Source: Pseudomonas baetica
GTDB taxonomy: Bacteria; Pseudomonadota; Gammaproteobacteria; Pseudomonadales; Pseudomonadaceae
NCBI RefSeq assembly: GCF_019733355.1
Contig: NZ_JAIHLQ010000017.1
Coordinates: forward strand, 62,001 to 126,000
Direction: 5' to 3'
Length of the DNA stretch: 64,000 nucleotides
Position 1 is the first letter of the stretch. Every line of letters starts with the position of its first letter. The notes beneath the pieces were generated by a model. It ran no database searches. It was not told where the DNA came from and saw only the letters and a list, made by a program, of their open reading frames with translations. Positions 44,153 to 50,855 of this stretch are shown here, in pieces. Position numbers and translations under genes: made by a program.

Positions 44153-46224
44153 GCGGCGGCTCCCTGGGGCAGGCAAATACCCGCACGACAGGCCTCGCAG
44201 ATGGGGCAGAAGTCCGATCCCATAGCACTGCTGACCGCCATCAATTCGTTCTGGCTGGGCGCAATCATGGGCGGCCGTTCTAATGGCATCGCCAAGGCGT
44301 CATTGGCCCCCGGCATTGACAATGCGGCAGCGGAACCCGCCACCGGGGCACCCCCGATCTGGATTTCGCTGCTGCTGAAAATGCCCGCGTGGCCAATCAC
44401 AATGTGCTGCCCACCGGCCTTGAGGCTGATGCTCGCGCCAGCATCCAGCGTCAGGTGCGCCCCAGCCTTGATGTGCACTTGCTGGCCAGCCTCCACCACC
44501 AGCGTTTGGTCGACTCGGGTCTGGCTGTTGCTCGCGACATGCAGATAGTCATTGGCTTTGAGTTGCACTTTGCGGTCGGCGGTGATGGTTCGGTGTTCTT
44601 CGGCTTCCAGCACGGTAATGCTGTTGCCCTTGATGGTTTCCCGGCGTTCGTTGCCGACTTCAAGTCGACTGTCGTTTTCGACCTTGTGCTCCATGTCGCG
44701 CTGGGCACGCAGGTAGATCAACTCCTGCCCGGCGCGATCTTCCAGGTGCAATTCGTTGAATCCGCCGCTATCGGGTGAACTGCGTGAGCGAAACACACTT
44801 CGGGTTTTGTGCGCGGGCAGTTCGTAGGGCACCGGGTTGGCGCTGTTGGCCAGACAGCCACTGATCACCGGTTGATCAGGATCGCCTTCAAGAAAACTGA
44901 CCAACACCTCCATGCCCACTCTCGGAATAGTGACGCTGCCATGGGCGTTGCCGGCCCAATTCGAAGACACCCGCAACCAGCAACTGCTTTTGTCGTCGCT
45001 ACGACCTTCTCTGTCCCAAAAAAACTGAGCCTTGACCCTGCCGAAGGGGTCGCAGTGGATTTCCTCGCCTTTGGGACCGGTGACCATGGCGGTCTGGCTA
45101 CCCAGTATTCGCGGCTTTTGGTAATGGTGTGGCGGTCGGTAGAAAACGTCCCAAGGCGTTGCGACAAATTGATTTCGATAACCTTGAACAAAGTCATGTT
45201 CTTGCGCGGAGCCTGCGCTGGTGATGCTCTCTTCCAGCACTTGCGGCTGCTTACATTCGTGGCGCACTTCTGTCAGCAACCAAAGCGCATTCCACTGCGT
45301 GCGTGAATGCTCGGACATCTCCATAAAATGCCCGGATACCAAGGTCTGCTGATCGCTTTTGCCTTCAGCCTGTCGATAGTCGGCACGATGGCGCTCCAGC
45401 GCCCGTTTGGTTAAAAACTTGCCGCGCTCACGCAGGGTGAAGCGGCCGGGATAGTCGTAATCTTCCAGGTCAGGCTGCGTGAGATCGGTGCCAGGTTCGT
45501 AGTTGGACTCCAGAAGAATTCGGGATTTTTCGAAGTCGTAGTCACGGCGAGTGGTGCGACTGGTGCGCGCTTCGACTCGCAGGTCGAATCGTTTGATCAC
45601 TGATCCCTCGGCAACCATGCCGCTGTTTTGTTTGTAGGGTGTTGGCCGGTCAAGTCTGGGGAATACGGTTTGGTCGTCCCCAAATACCATCAGGTGTTTT
45701 TCGCGACTGTGCCGAAAGTGGTAATGAATGCCTTCTTCTTGGCAGAGCCTTTGGACGAAGTGCAGATCTGATTCGTCGTACTGCACGCAGTACTCGCGAT
45801 CCGGATAAATGGCACCCAACTGAAACAGATGAAGGTCGCGGTGGATGCCGTGTTCTTCCAGCACCTGCGCAATGATTTGCGGGACGGTCAGTTGTTGAAA
45901 AATACGTTGGTTGATGCGGTGGCCCAAATAAGCCACCCGAGGAACAAGCGTGAGGCTGTAACGCGTCAGACGTTTGCCAGCGTCGCCTTGCGCAACGCGA
46001 TGGATTTGCCCATGGATGCCATTGCGACCGTCGCTGAATGCCAGAAACGCTTGTTTGTGCAGCAGGCTTTCAAGATCGAGATTCGGCCTCTCGCTGACCA
46101 GCACCACGTCGAAGGCATAGGGTGTGCTGATCGCTTCCTGACCGGTGAACTCCAGGACTTGAAGGTCGTGCTCCAGACTATCAATGGTCAGATTGAAACG
46201 TGCGAGAGGGCTGGGGCTAGGCAT
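44149..46224 (-). CDS. vgrG: VgrG tip protein of the type VI secretion system
   Basis: A 691-residue protein. gp27-like domain (about 1-370) starts ARFNLTIDSLEHDLQVLEFTGQEAIS; the gp5 OB-fold has DPFGRVKAQFFWDREG (about 420) and RVGMEVLVSFLEGDPDQPVISG (about 455); the C-terminal repeat part ends SEIQIGGAPV, after which a tail carries CPICEACRAGIC (about 671-682). The start ATG at 46224 has AAGGAA 7 bases upstream. The first gene of the orphan T6SS effector module. Confidence 0.93.
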   Translation of the reverse strand: MPSPSPLARFNLTIDSLEHDLQVLEFTGQEAISTPYAFDVVLVSERPNLDLESLLHKQAFLAFSDGRNGIHGQIHRVAQGDAGKRLTRYSLTLVPRVAYLGHRINQRIFQQLTVPQIIAQVLEEHGIHRDLHLFQLGAIYPDREYCVQYDESDLHFVQRLCQEEGIHYHFRHSREKHLMVFGDDQTVFPRLDRPTPYKQNSGMVAEGSVIKRFDLRVEARTSRTTRRDYDFEKSRILLESNYEPGTDLTQPDLEDYDYPGRFTLRERGKFLTKRALERHRADYRQAEGKSDQQTLVSGHFMEMSEHSRTQWNALWLLTEVRHECKQPQVLEESITSAGSAQEHDFVQGYRNQFVATPWDVFYRPPHHYQKPRILGSQTAMVTGPKGEEIHCDPFGRVKAQFFWDREGRSDDKSSCWLRVSSNWAGNAHGSVTIPRVGMEVLVSFLEGDPDQPVISGCLANSANPVPYELPAHKTRSVFRSRSSPDSGGFNELHLEDRAGQELIYLRAQRDMEHKVENDSRLEVGNERRETIKGNSITVLEAEEHRTITADRKVQLKANDYLHVASNSQTRVDQTLVVEAGQQVHIKAGAHLTLDAGASISLKAGGQHIVIGHAGIFSSSEIQIGGAPVAGSAAALSMPGANDALAMPLERPPMIAPSQNELMAVSSAMGSDFCPICEACRAGICLPQGAAA

Positions 46225-46334
46225 CCTTTGTTCCTTCGACGGTCGCTGAGGGAATTTGTATCTGAATGCGTGAAGGCAGATACAAGTGCCGAAAGCTAAC
46301 AAACGTGCCGAAGAAAAAATGTAGGAGGGGTCCT

Positions 46335-46391
46335 ATGGGGTTGAAGGAAAGGACCTTGATTGTTCGTGTGGTTCGGTTGCCTCTTCACTGA
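46335..46391 (+). CDS. Possible 18-residue leader peptide or small protein
   Basis: ATG preceded by AGGAGG at 6 bases spacing, a near-ideal ribosome site, reads MGLKERTLIVRVVRLPLH and stops at TGA. It precedes the structured RNA region by 240 bases. The frame is too short to test by composition, so this is a possibility based on the ribosome site only. Confidence 0.3.
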   Translation: MGLKERTLIVRVVRLPLH

Positions 46392-46627
46392 CGCTATTGC
46401 GAGGCTCGGATTCTTGGCATGTATGCGGCTCAAATACGTCAGACAAATCGCCAATTATTTTTGTGTAGTAAACGTCTGGCGTTGTTCTCGTTTAAGACCT
46501 ATTGGCTTTACGCCTCGCGACCTACAAATCCTTGCGTCGTTGCCTACGGCTACGCCAGAATCCGCCGGCTTGTGCGCTCAGGGCTGGCTGCGTAACTTGG
46601 ATCGGGTCACTGATTCCCAGTGATCGG

Positions 46628-46791
46628 GTTTAGCAGCCTGGCTTCGTTTCATTCCGGTCGTACAAGTCTCATCCGGTCAGGCATTTGCCTGCGCTCGATG
46701 GTGGCTGTGCGCATGGCACCTTCGGGTGCGCCGGGTTTCGGAGTGACCGGTCTGCTAACTTGCGCACAGCCGCCACCCTATCGTTTAGCAG
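46628..46791 (+). ncRNA. Structured leader RNA upstream of the DUF6124 gene
   Basis: GGTGGCTGTGCGCA (46700-46713) pairs with TGCGCACAG plus CCACC (46761-46777) with a 3-base bulge, 14 pairs in all. Inside is a GCACC-TTCG-GGTGC stem with a UUCG tetraloop (46716-46729). CTGCTAA at 46752 is complementary to TTAGCAG at 46630 and again at 46785, so two exclusive pairings are possible. The stretch runs to 34 bases before the DUF6124 ATG. Regulatory role is inferred. Confidence 0.6.
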
Positions 46792-46824
46792 CGGGATGGT
46801 GCGGCCTCATAGAGGTACACTCCG

Positions 46825-47190
46825 ATGTTCAAAGTAACGCCAAACCCGCCGATCCCCGATCCGGCATCCCCCTACGAATCGCCCAATTCAAAGAAATTCC
46901 ACGAAGCCGCCGAGCGCGCCCTCGACCACTATCTCTGCCCGCCGGCCGCCGCCATCATGGCCACGCCCTACACCCCCAACACGCTCTACATGGCACACCC
47001 CGAGGCTGACACCGAATCCCTGCTGGCCGACGCCAGTGAAACGCTCGGTTCCGCCACCGTCATGCTCCACAACCACGCGGCAATGGTTGAAGGCTCGAAC
47101 CGCAAAACCCTGCAAGGCATCGCGCAGGTGGTGATGCTGGCCGAGCTGGCGGTTAATCGTGTGCTGGATAAGTTAGTGCCCACGGAGTGA
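46825..47190 (+). CDS. DUF6124 family protein
   Basis: A 121-residue protein of the small Pseudomonas family with unknown function. It has the usual N-terminus MFKVTPNPP, HEAAERALDHYL, DTESLLADASETLGSATVML in the middle and ELAVNRVLDKLVP at the C-terminus. Probably soluble. AGAGG lies 10 bases before the ATG. A remnant of the same family occurs twice near 56.8-57.1 kb. A strong hairpin follows the stop. Confidence 0.82.
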   Translation: MFKVTPNPPIPDPASPYESPNSKKFHEAAERALDHYLCPPAAAIMATPYTPNTLYMAHPEADTESLLADASETLGSATVMLHNHAAMVEGSNRKTLQGIAQVVMLAELAVNRVLDKLVPTE

Positions 47191-47197
47191 TCAACGT

Positions 47198-47227
47198 GCT
47201 GGCGGCGCATGCGCATGTGCCGCCAGC
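47198..47227 (+). terminator. Hairpin after the DUF6124 gene
   Basis: GCTGGCGGC pairs perfectly with GCCGCCAGC around GCATGCGCATGT. It begins 8 bases after the stop but lacks a T tract. Confidence 0.55.
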
Positions 47228-47399
47228 GCATTGGTTGGGAAATACGTTATTGAGGCGTGATTGACCAGCGATTGAAAAAGTGGGGTCTGAAATAAGCCTG
47301 ACCGTTGTCGAACGCACTGTGCTTATTGAAAACATACAATCGCCCGTTTGGGATGAAGATGGGCGTGGTGCGAATTCGGCGAGATGTCCGTTAAACATC

Positions 47400-47432
47400 A
47401 AAAGATCGCTGCCTGCCAGGCTGCGATCTTTT
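47400..47432 (-). terminator. Bidirectional terminator after the GNAT gene
   Basis: AAAAGATCGC and GCGATCTTTT pair across a TGCCTGCCAGGCT loop which itself folds. Both strands end in T runs. It lies 13 bases after the GNAT stop on the minus strand. Confidence 0.8.
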
Positions 47433-47444
47433 GCTTTCAGACGC

Positions 47445-48116
47445 TCAGGAGCGGCACTCGACCAGCCCTTTCACCTGCCCGTCAGGCGTCTGGTTTTCAT
47501 CGGACAACCACCGCTCAAACCCGGCCGCAATCGCCGGCCACTCACCATCGAGAATCGAATACCACGCAGTGTCGCGGTTCTCGCCCTTGACCACCATGTG
47601 CTGGCGAAACACGCCTTCGAAGCTGAAACCCAAGCGCTCGGCGGCGTATTTGGAGCGGGCGTTGCCGTTGTTGCACTTCCATTCGAGGCGACGGTAGCCC
47701 AGCTCAAAGGAATATTTGGCCAACAAGTAAACCGCCTCGGTGCTTTTCGGCGAGCGCTGCATCGGTGCGCCGAAGGTGACGTGGCCGATTTCGATGCGGC
47801 CCTGGGCCGGGACAATCGACATCAGGCTGAGGATGCCTTGCACCTGACCTGTGGCGCGGTCGATGACGCTGAAGAAATACGGATCGCTGCTGGCGGCGTG
47901 TTTGTTCAGCCAGTCATTGAAGACGCTGCGCTCAGGGAATGGGCCGTAAGGCAGATAATTCCACAGTTTCGGGTCGGCGCCGGGGCCTTCAAGGGCTTTG
48001 AACAGCTCGTCGGCGTGACGGGCCGGGTCGAGTTTTTCCAGGCGAATGAAGCGGCCTTCGATCAGTGTGGTCGTGGGGGCGGGGGCGCCTTTCCAGTCAG
48101 CCAGTGAAGCGGTCAT
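47445..48116 (-). CDS. GNAT acetyltransferase (RimJ/RimL type)
   Basis: A 223-residue acetyltransferase using acetyl-CoA. The GNAT core includes GRIEIGHVTFGAPMQRSPKSTEAVYLL and RRLEWKCNNGNARSKYAAERLGFSFEGVFRQH, typical of the RimJ/RimL branch. The ribosome site is AAGGAG. It is the last of three genes with 12 bases to the next GNAT. The substrate is unknown; polyamine or antibiotic acetylation are possible. Confidence 0.88.
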   Translation of the reverse strand: MTASLADWKGAPAPTTTLIEGRFIRLEKLDPARHADELFKALEGPGADPKLWNYLPYGPFPERSVFNDWLNKHAASSDPYFFSVIDRATGQVQGILSLMSIVPAQGRIEIGHVTFGAPMQRSPKSTEAVYLLAKYSFELGYRRLEWKCNNGNARSKYAAERLGFSFEGVFRQHMVVKGENRDTAWYSILDGEWPAIAAGFERWLSDENQTPDGQVKGLVECRS

Positions 48117-48128
48117 GAGCGTCTCTCC

Positions 48129-48575
48129 TTAAAGGGCTTTGCGAAACTGGATGAAGCCTGGGCGTTCGGCGATGCGCTCGTAGAGCTGGATCGCGGTGGC
48201 GTTGGTTTCGTGGGTCAGCCAATGCACTTTGGCGCAACCGTCAGCCTTGGCCGTGGCGTAGACGTGTTCGATCAGCAGGCGACCGACGCCGGTGCCGCGG
48301 GTTTCAGGCGCCACCAGCAAGTCTTGCAGGTAGCAGGCGTTTTCGATGCTCCAGTTCGAGCGATGGTAGATGTAATGCACCATGCCCACGGCTTTGCCAT
48401 CGGCCCAGGCGAGGGCGGCGTGGGTTGGCTCGCTGGGGTCGAGCAGGCGCTGCCAAGTGCTATGGGTTACGGCCTCGGGCAGCTCGGTGTTGTAGAAACG
48501 CAGGTAGGTCTGCCACAGCGGCAGCCAGGCGGCGTGGTCACTGGCGGTGACTGGGCGGATCTCGATCTGACTCAT
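48129..48575 (-). CDS. GNAT acetyltransferase
   Basis: A 148-residue acetyltransferase. The acetyl-CoA binding segment is LLVAPETRGTGVGRLLIEHV near residues 88-107. IEIRPVTASDHAAWLPLW starts the fold. It is 10 bases after the PaiB-like gene stop and 12 bases before the next GNAT, so all three form an operon. In Bacillus subtilis the GNAT PaiA (polyamine acetyltransferase) is paired with PaiB; that pairing is suggested here but not proven. Confidence 0.88.
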   Translation of the reverse strand: MSQIEIRPVTASDHAAWLPLWQTYLRFYNTELPEAVTHSTWQRLLDPSEPTHAALAWADGKAVGMVHYIYHRSNWSIENACYLQDLLVAPETRGTGVGRLLIEHVYATAKADGCAKVHWLTHETNATAIQLYERIAERPGFIQFRKAL

Positions 48576-48585
48576 GATGAATTCC

Positions 48586-49209
48586 TTAACGCATCAAGTG
48601 GGCGAGGGTTTGATCATTGCTGTCGGGGCTGGCGGCCAGACCTTCGCGCACGCCGGCAATGTCTTCGGCGCTACGGTTCTGGCTGAGCTTGCGCTTGCCT
48701 TCCAGTCGGTCGATGGGAATGGCGAAACCGACGATGGCCTTGAGCATGCCGTCGATGTAATCGGCGGGGGCGTCGTCAACCTTCCACGGTTGCGCGCGGC
48801 CGGCCTCATGGCGGTCGGTGAGGGTGCTGACGATGTCGAGCAGCCGTCCGCCGTCGCTGAAGGTTTCGGCGTGGCCGTAGGCGTGCACCGCGATGTAGTT
48901 CCAGGTCGGCACGACTTTGCCGTGCTCGGCCTTGCTCGGGTAAAAGCCCGGGCTGACGTAGGCGTCCGGGCCGGCAAAGATCAGCATCGCTTCAGCCCCG
49001 TCGCGCAAGTCTTTCCACTGTGGATTGGCCTTGGCCAGATGCCCATAGAGCGTGCCGTTCTCGCCTTGCTCGCAATGCAGCAACACCGGCACATGGCTGG
49101 CTTGCAGACCGTTTTCGCCGTGGGTCACCAGAATGGCGAGGCGGGTGGCGAGGATCAGTTCGTGGAGTTGCGACAACTCGTCGATGGCAAAGGCGCGGGG
49201 CGTGTACAT
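48586..49209 (-). CDS. PaiB-like FMN-binding negative transcriptional regulator
   Basis: A 207-residue protein of the FMN_bind_2 type. MYTPRAFAIDELSQLHELI, SHVPVLLH, GHLAKANPQW, VPTWNYIAVHAYG and FAIPIDRLEGKRKLSQNR are family motifs. The ATG at 49209 is chosen to start MYTPRAF; the ORF extends further upstream without support. It is divergent from the MocR-type regulator by 92 bases. PaiB of Bacillus represses sporulation and degradative genes; the function here is unknown. Confidence 0.88.
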   Translation of the reverse strand: MYTPRAFAIDELSQLHELILATRLAILVTHGENGLQASHVPVLLHCEQGENGTLYGHLAKANPQWKDLRDGAEAMLIFAGPDAYVSPGFYPSKAEHGKVVPTWNYIAVHAYGHAETFSDGGRLLDIVSTLTDRHEAGRAQPWKVDDAPADYIDGMLKAIVGFAIPIDRLEGKRKLSQNRSAEDIAGVREGLAASPDSNDQTLAHLMR

Positions 49210-49301
49210 GGAGAAATTTTCCTTGGCGAATGCCTGCATCCTAGGCAGGCTATTGGTCTGTTGTAAGAGCCATTGATGACCCATTTCATAGGTCCATTGC
49301 C

Positions 49302-50855
49302 ATGCCTGAATCGCCCACGTTGTCCATGCCCTTCAATCCGGCGGGTATCGAGCTCGACCGTCGCTTGGGCTTGACCCGCCAGCTCTATCAGGCGCTGCGT
49401 TTGCGTGTGCTGGACGGGCGCCTGTGCGGCGGCACACGCCTCCCGGCCAGCCGTGATCTGGCGGCGGCGCTGGGCATTTCCCGTAACAGTGTGGTGCGCG
49501 CCTACGATCAGCTATACGCCGAAGGCTTTATCGAGGGGCGAGTCGGTGATGGCACCTACGTCGCGCAATTACCCCAAGCCGCGTTATCGGCGGAAAAACT
49601 ATCCACAAAAGTATCCACAGGGTTTTCAACAGGCTTACCCACAGACTTATCCACAAATTGGCTGGATTTACCTGTTGATCCGTCCAGTAAAGTTATCCAC
49701 AGCGATCCGCTGTGCCGGGTCAGAAACAATCATTTACCCAAACCTCCCAGTGGTCCGCCCCGCGCATTTCGAGTGGGCGTTCCAGCCTTCGATCTGTTCC
49801 CCTTTGACGTGTGGGCCAAGCTCAACGCGGCTTTCTGGCGCAAACCCGATCTTCAGCAACTGTGCTACGGCGACCCGGCTGGCGATGCGCGTTTGCGCGG
49901 TCTGATTGCCGCTTATTTGCGCAGTTCGCGTGGCATGCAGTGTTCGGCTGAACAAATTGTGATCACCAGTGGCGCACAGCAAGGCATCAGTCTTTGTGCA
50001 CAGTTGCTGGTGGCTCCGGGCGATGGCGTCGGTATCGAAAATCCGGGTTACCGAGCGGCCGGCCATGCGTTCGCGGTGGCGGGTGGCCGTTTACACGGTA
50101 TTGCCGTGGATGAAGAGGGCATGGATTGCTCGGCGCTGTCGGCAGCCAGTGACTGTCGCGTGGCTTATGTGACGCCGTCGCATCAATACCCGACGGGTGT
50201 GGTGATGAGCCTGGCGCGACGGCTTGAGCTGCTGGCCTGGGCCGAACGCACCCAAGGCTGGATCATCGAGGATGACTACGACGGTGAGTACCGCTACACC
50301 GGCGCGCCATTGGCACCGTTGGCGGCGCTCGATCGACAGGGGCGAGTGCTGTATGTCGGCACCTTCGGCAAAGTCGCGTTCCCGGCGTTGCGACTAGGCT
50401 ATCTGGTGCTGCCACCGGGGCTGGTGGACGCGTTTTCGCAACGCCGGGCAGTGGACGTCCGGCATTCCGAGGTGAGTACGCAAATGGTGATGGCCGAGTT
50501 CATGGCCGCCGGGCATTTCCAGCGCCATATCCGGCGTATGCGTCGGGCAGCACTCAGCCGTCGCAATGCATTGCTGGACGGCTGGCCGACGGCAATTGCC
50601 GGTGTGGGCAAGCTGCCTGCGGTGTCTGCCGGGTTGCACCTGACGGTGGCCGTGGACAGCATCGAGCGCGAGCAGCAATTGGTTGAACAAGCCGCCCGCG
50701 TGGATGTGGAAATCAACGGTTTGAGCCATTACTGGCTGCCCGATTCCCTGACTTCAGCCGATCAGCGCGCCGGACTGGTGCTGGGCTTTGCCGCCGTGCC
50801 GGAGCCTGGGATCAGAGCAGCACTTATGCGTCTGCGACAGGCGTGGCAGGTTTGA
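49302..50855 (+). CDS. MocR/PdxR-type regulator with aminotransferase-like domain
   Basis: A 517-residue regulator. N-terminal GntR helix-turn-helix (about 17-90, LPASRDLAAALGISRNSVVRAYDQLYAEGFI), Ser/Thr-rich linker (about 95-135), then a fold-type I aminotransferase domain (about 155-510). PLP-binding Lys is in GTFGKVAFPALRLGY and IEDDYDGEYRY is present, so PLP binding is likely. It is divergent from the paiB-GNAT operon and probably regulates it. The linker is encoded by a 12-bp tandem array matching DnaA boxes. Its last 32 bases overlap the convergent toxin-like gene. Confidence 0.88.
   Translation: MPESPTLSMPFNPAGIELDRRLGLTRQLYQALRLRVLDGRLCGGTRLPASRDLAAALGISRNSVVRAYDQLYAEGFIEGRVGDGTYVAQLPQAALSAEKLSTKVSTGFSTGLPTDLSTNWLDLPVDPSSKVIHSDPLCRVRNNHLPKPPSGPPRAFRVGVPAFDLFPFDVWAKLNAAFWRKPDLQQLCYGDPAGDARLRGLIAAYLRSSRGMQCSAEQIVITSGAQQGISLCAQLLVAPGDGVGIENPGYRAAGHAFAVAGGRLHGIAVDEEGMDCSALSAASDCRVAYVTPSHQYPTGVVMSLARRLELLAWAERTQGWIIEDDYDGEYRYTGAPLAPLAALDRQGRVLYVGTFGKVAFPALRLGYLVLPPGLVDAFSQRRAVDVRHSEVSTQMVMAEFMAAGHFQRHIRRMRRAALSRRNALLDGWPTAIAGVGKLPAVSAGLHLTVAVDSIEREQQLVEQAARVDVEINGLSHYWLPDSLTSADQRAGLVLGFAAVPEPGIRAALMRLRQAWQV
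49599..49701 (+). repeat. 12-bp tandem array of DnaA-box-like sites inside the MocR-type gene
   Basis: Sites at 49599 CTATCCACA, 49611 GTATCCACA, 49623 TTTTCAACA, 49635 TTACCCACA and 49647 TTATCCACA repeat every 12 bases in one orientation, and a further perfect TTATCCACA lies at 49693. Two match the DnaA box exactly; the rest differ at one or two positions. The repeat encodes LSTK-VSTG-FSTG-LPTD-LSTN. Confidence 0.75.

Larger units (their letters stand above)
46225..46824. other. 600-base gap between vgrG and the DUF6124 gene
   Basis: The gap holds the vgrG promoter region (left), an AT-richer stretch and, from about 46475, a series of paired helices on the plus strand. TCTGGCGT at 46475 pairs with ACGCCAGA at 46552. 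Then comes a compact structured region described separately. A possible 18-codon ORF lies at 46335-46391. No other gene is convincing. Confidence 0.7.

Noticed and set aside
46360..47009. Two plus-strand frames (46360-46623 and 46620-47009) upstream of and into the DUF6124 gene
   Set aside because: Likely artefacts of the conserved structured leader; no convincing ribosome site, and the second overlaps the DUF6124 gene in another frame.
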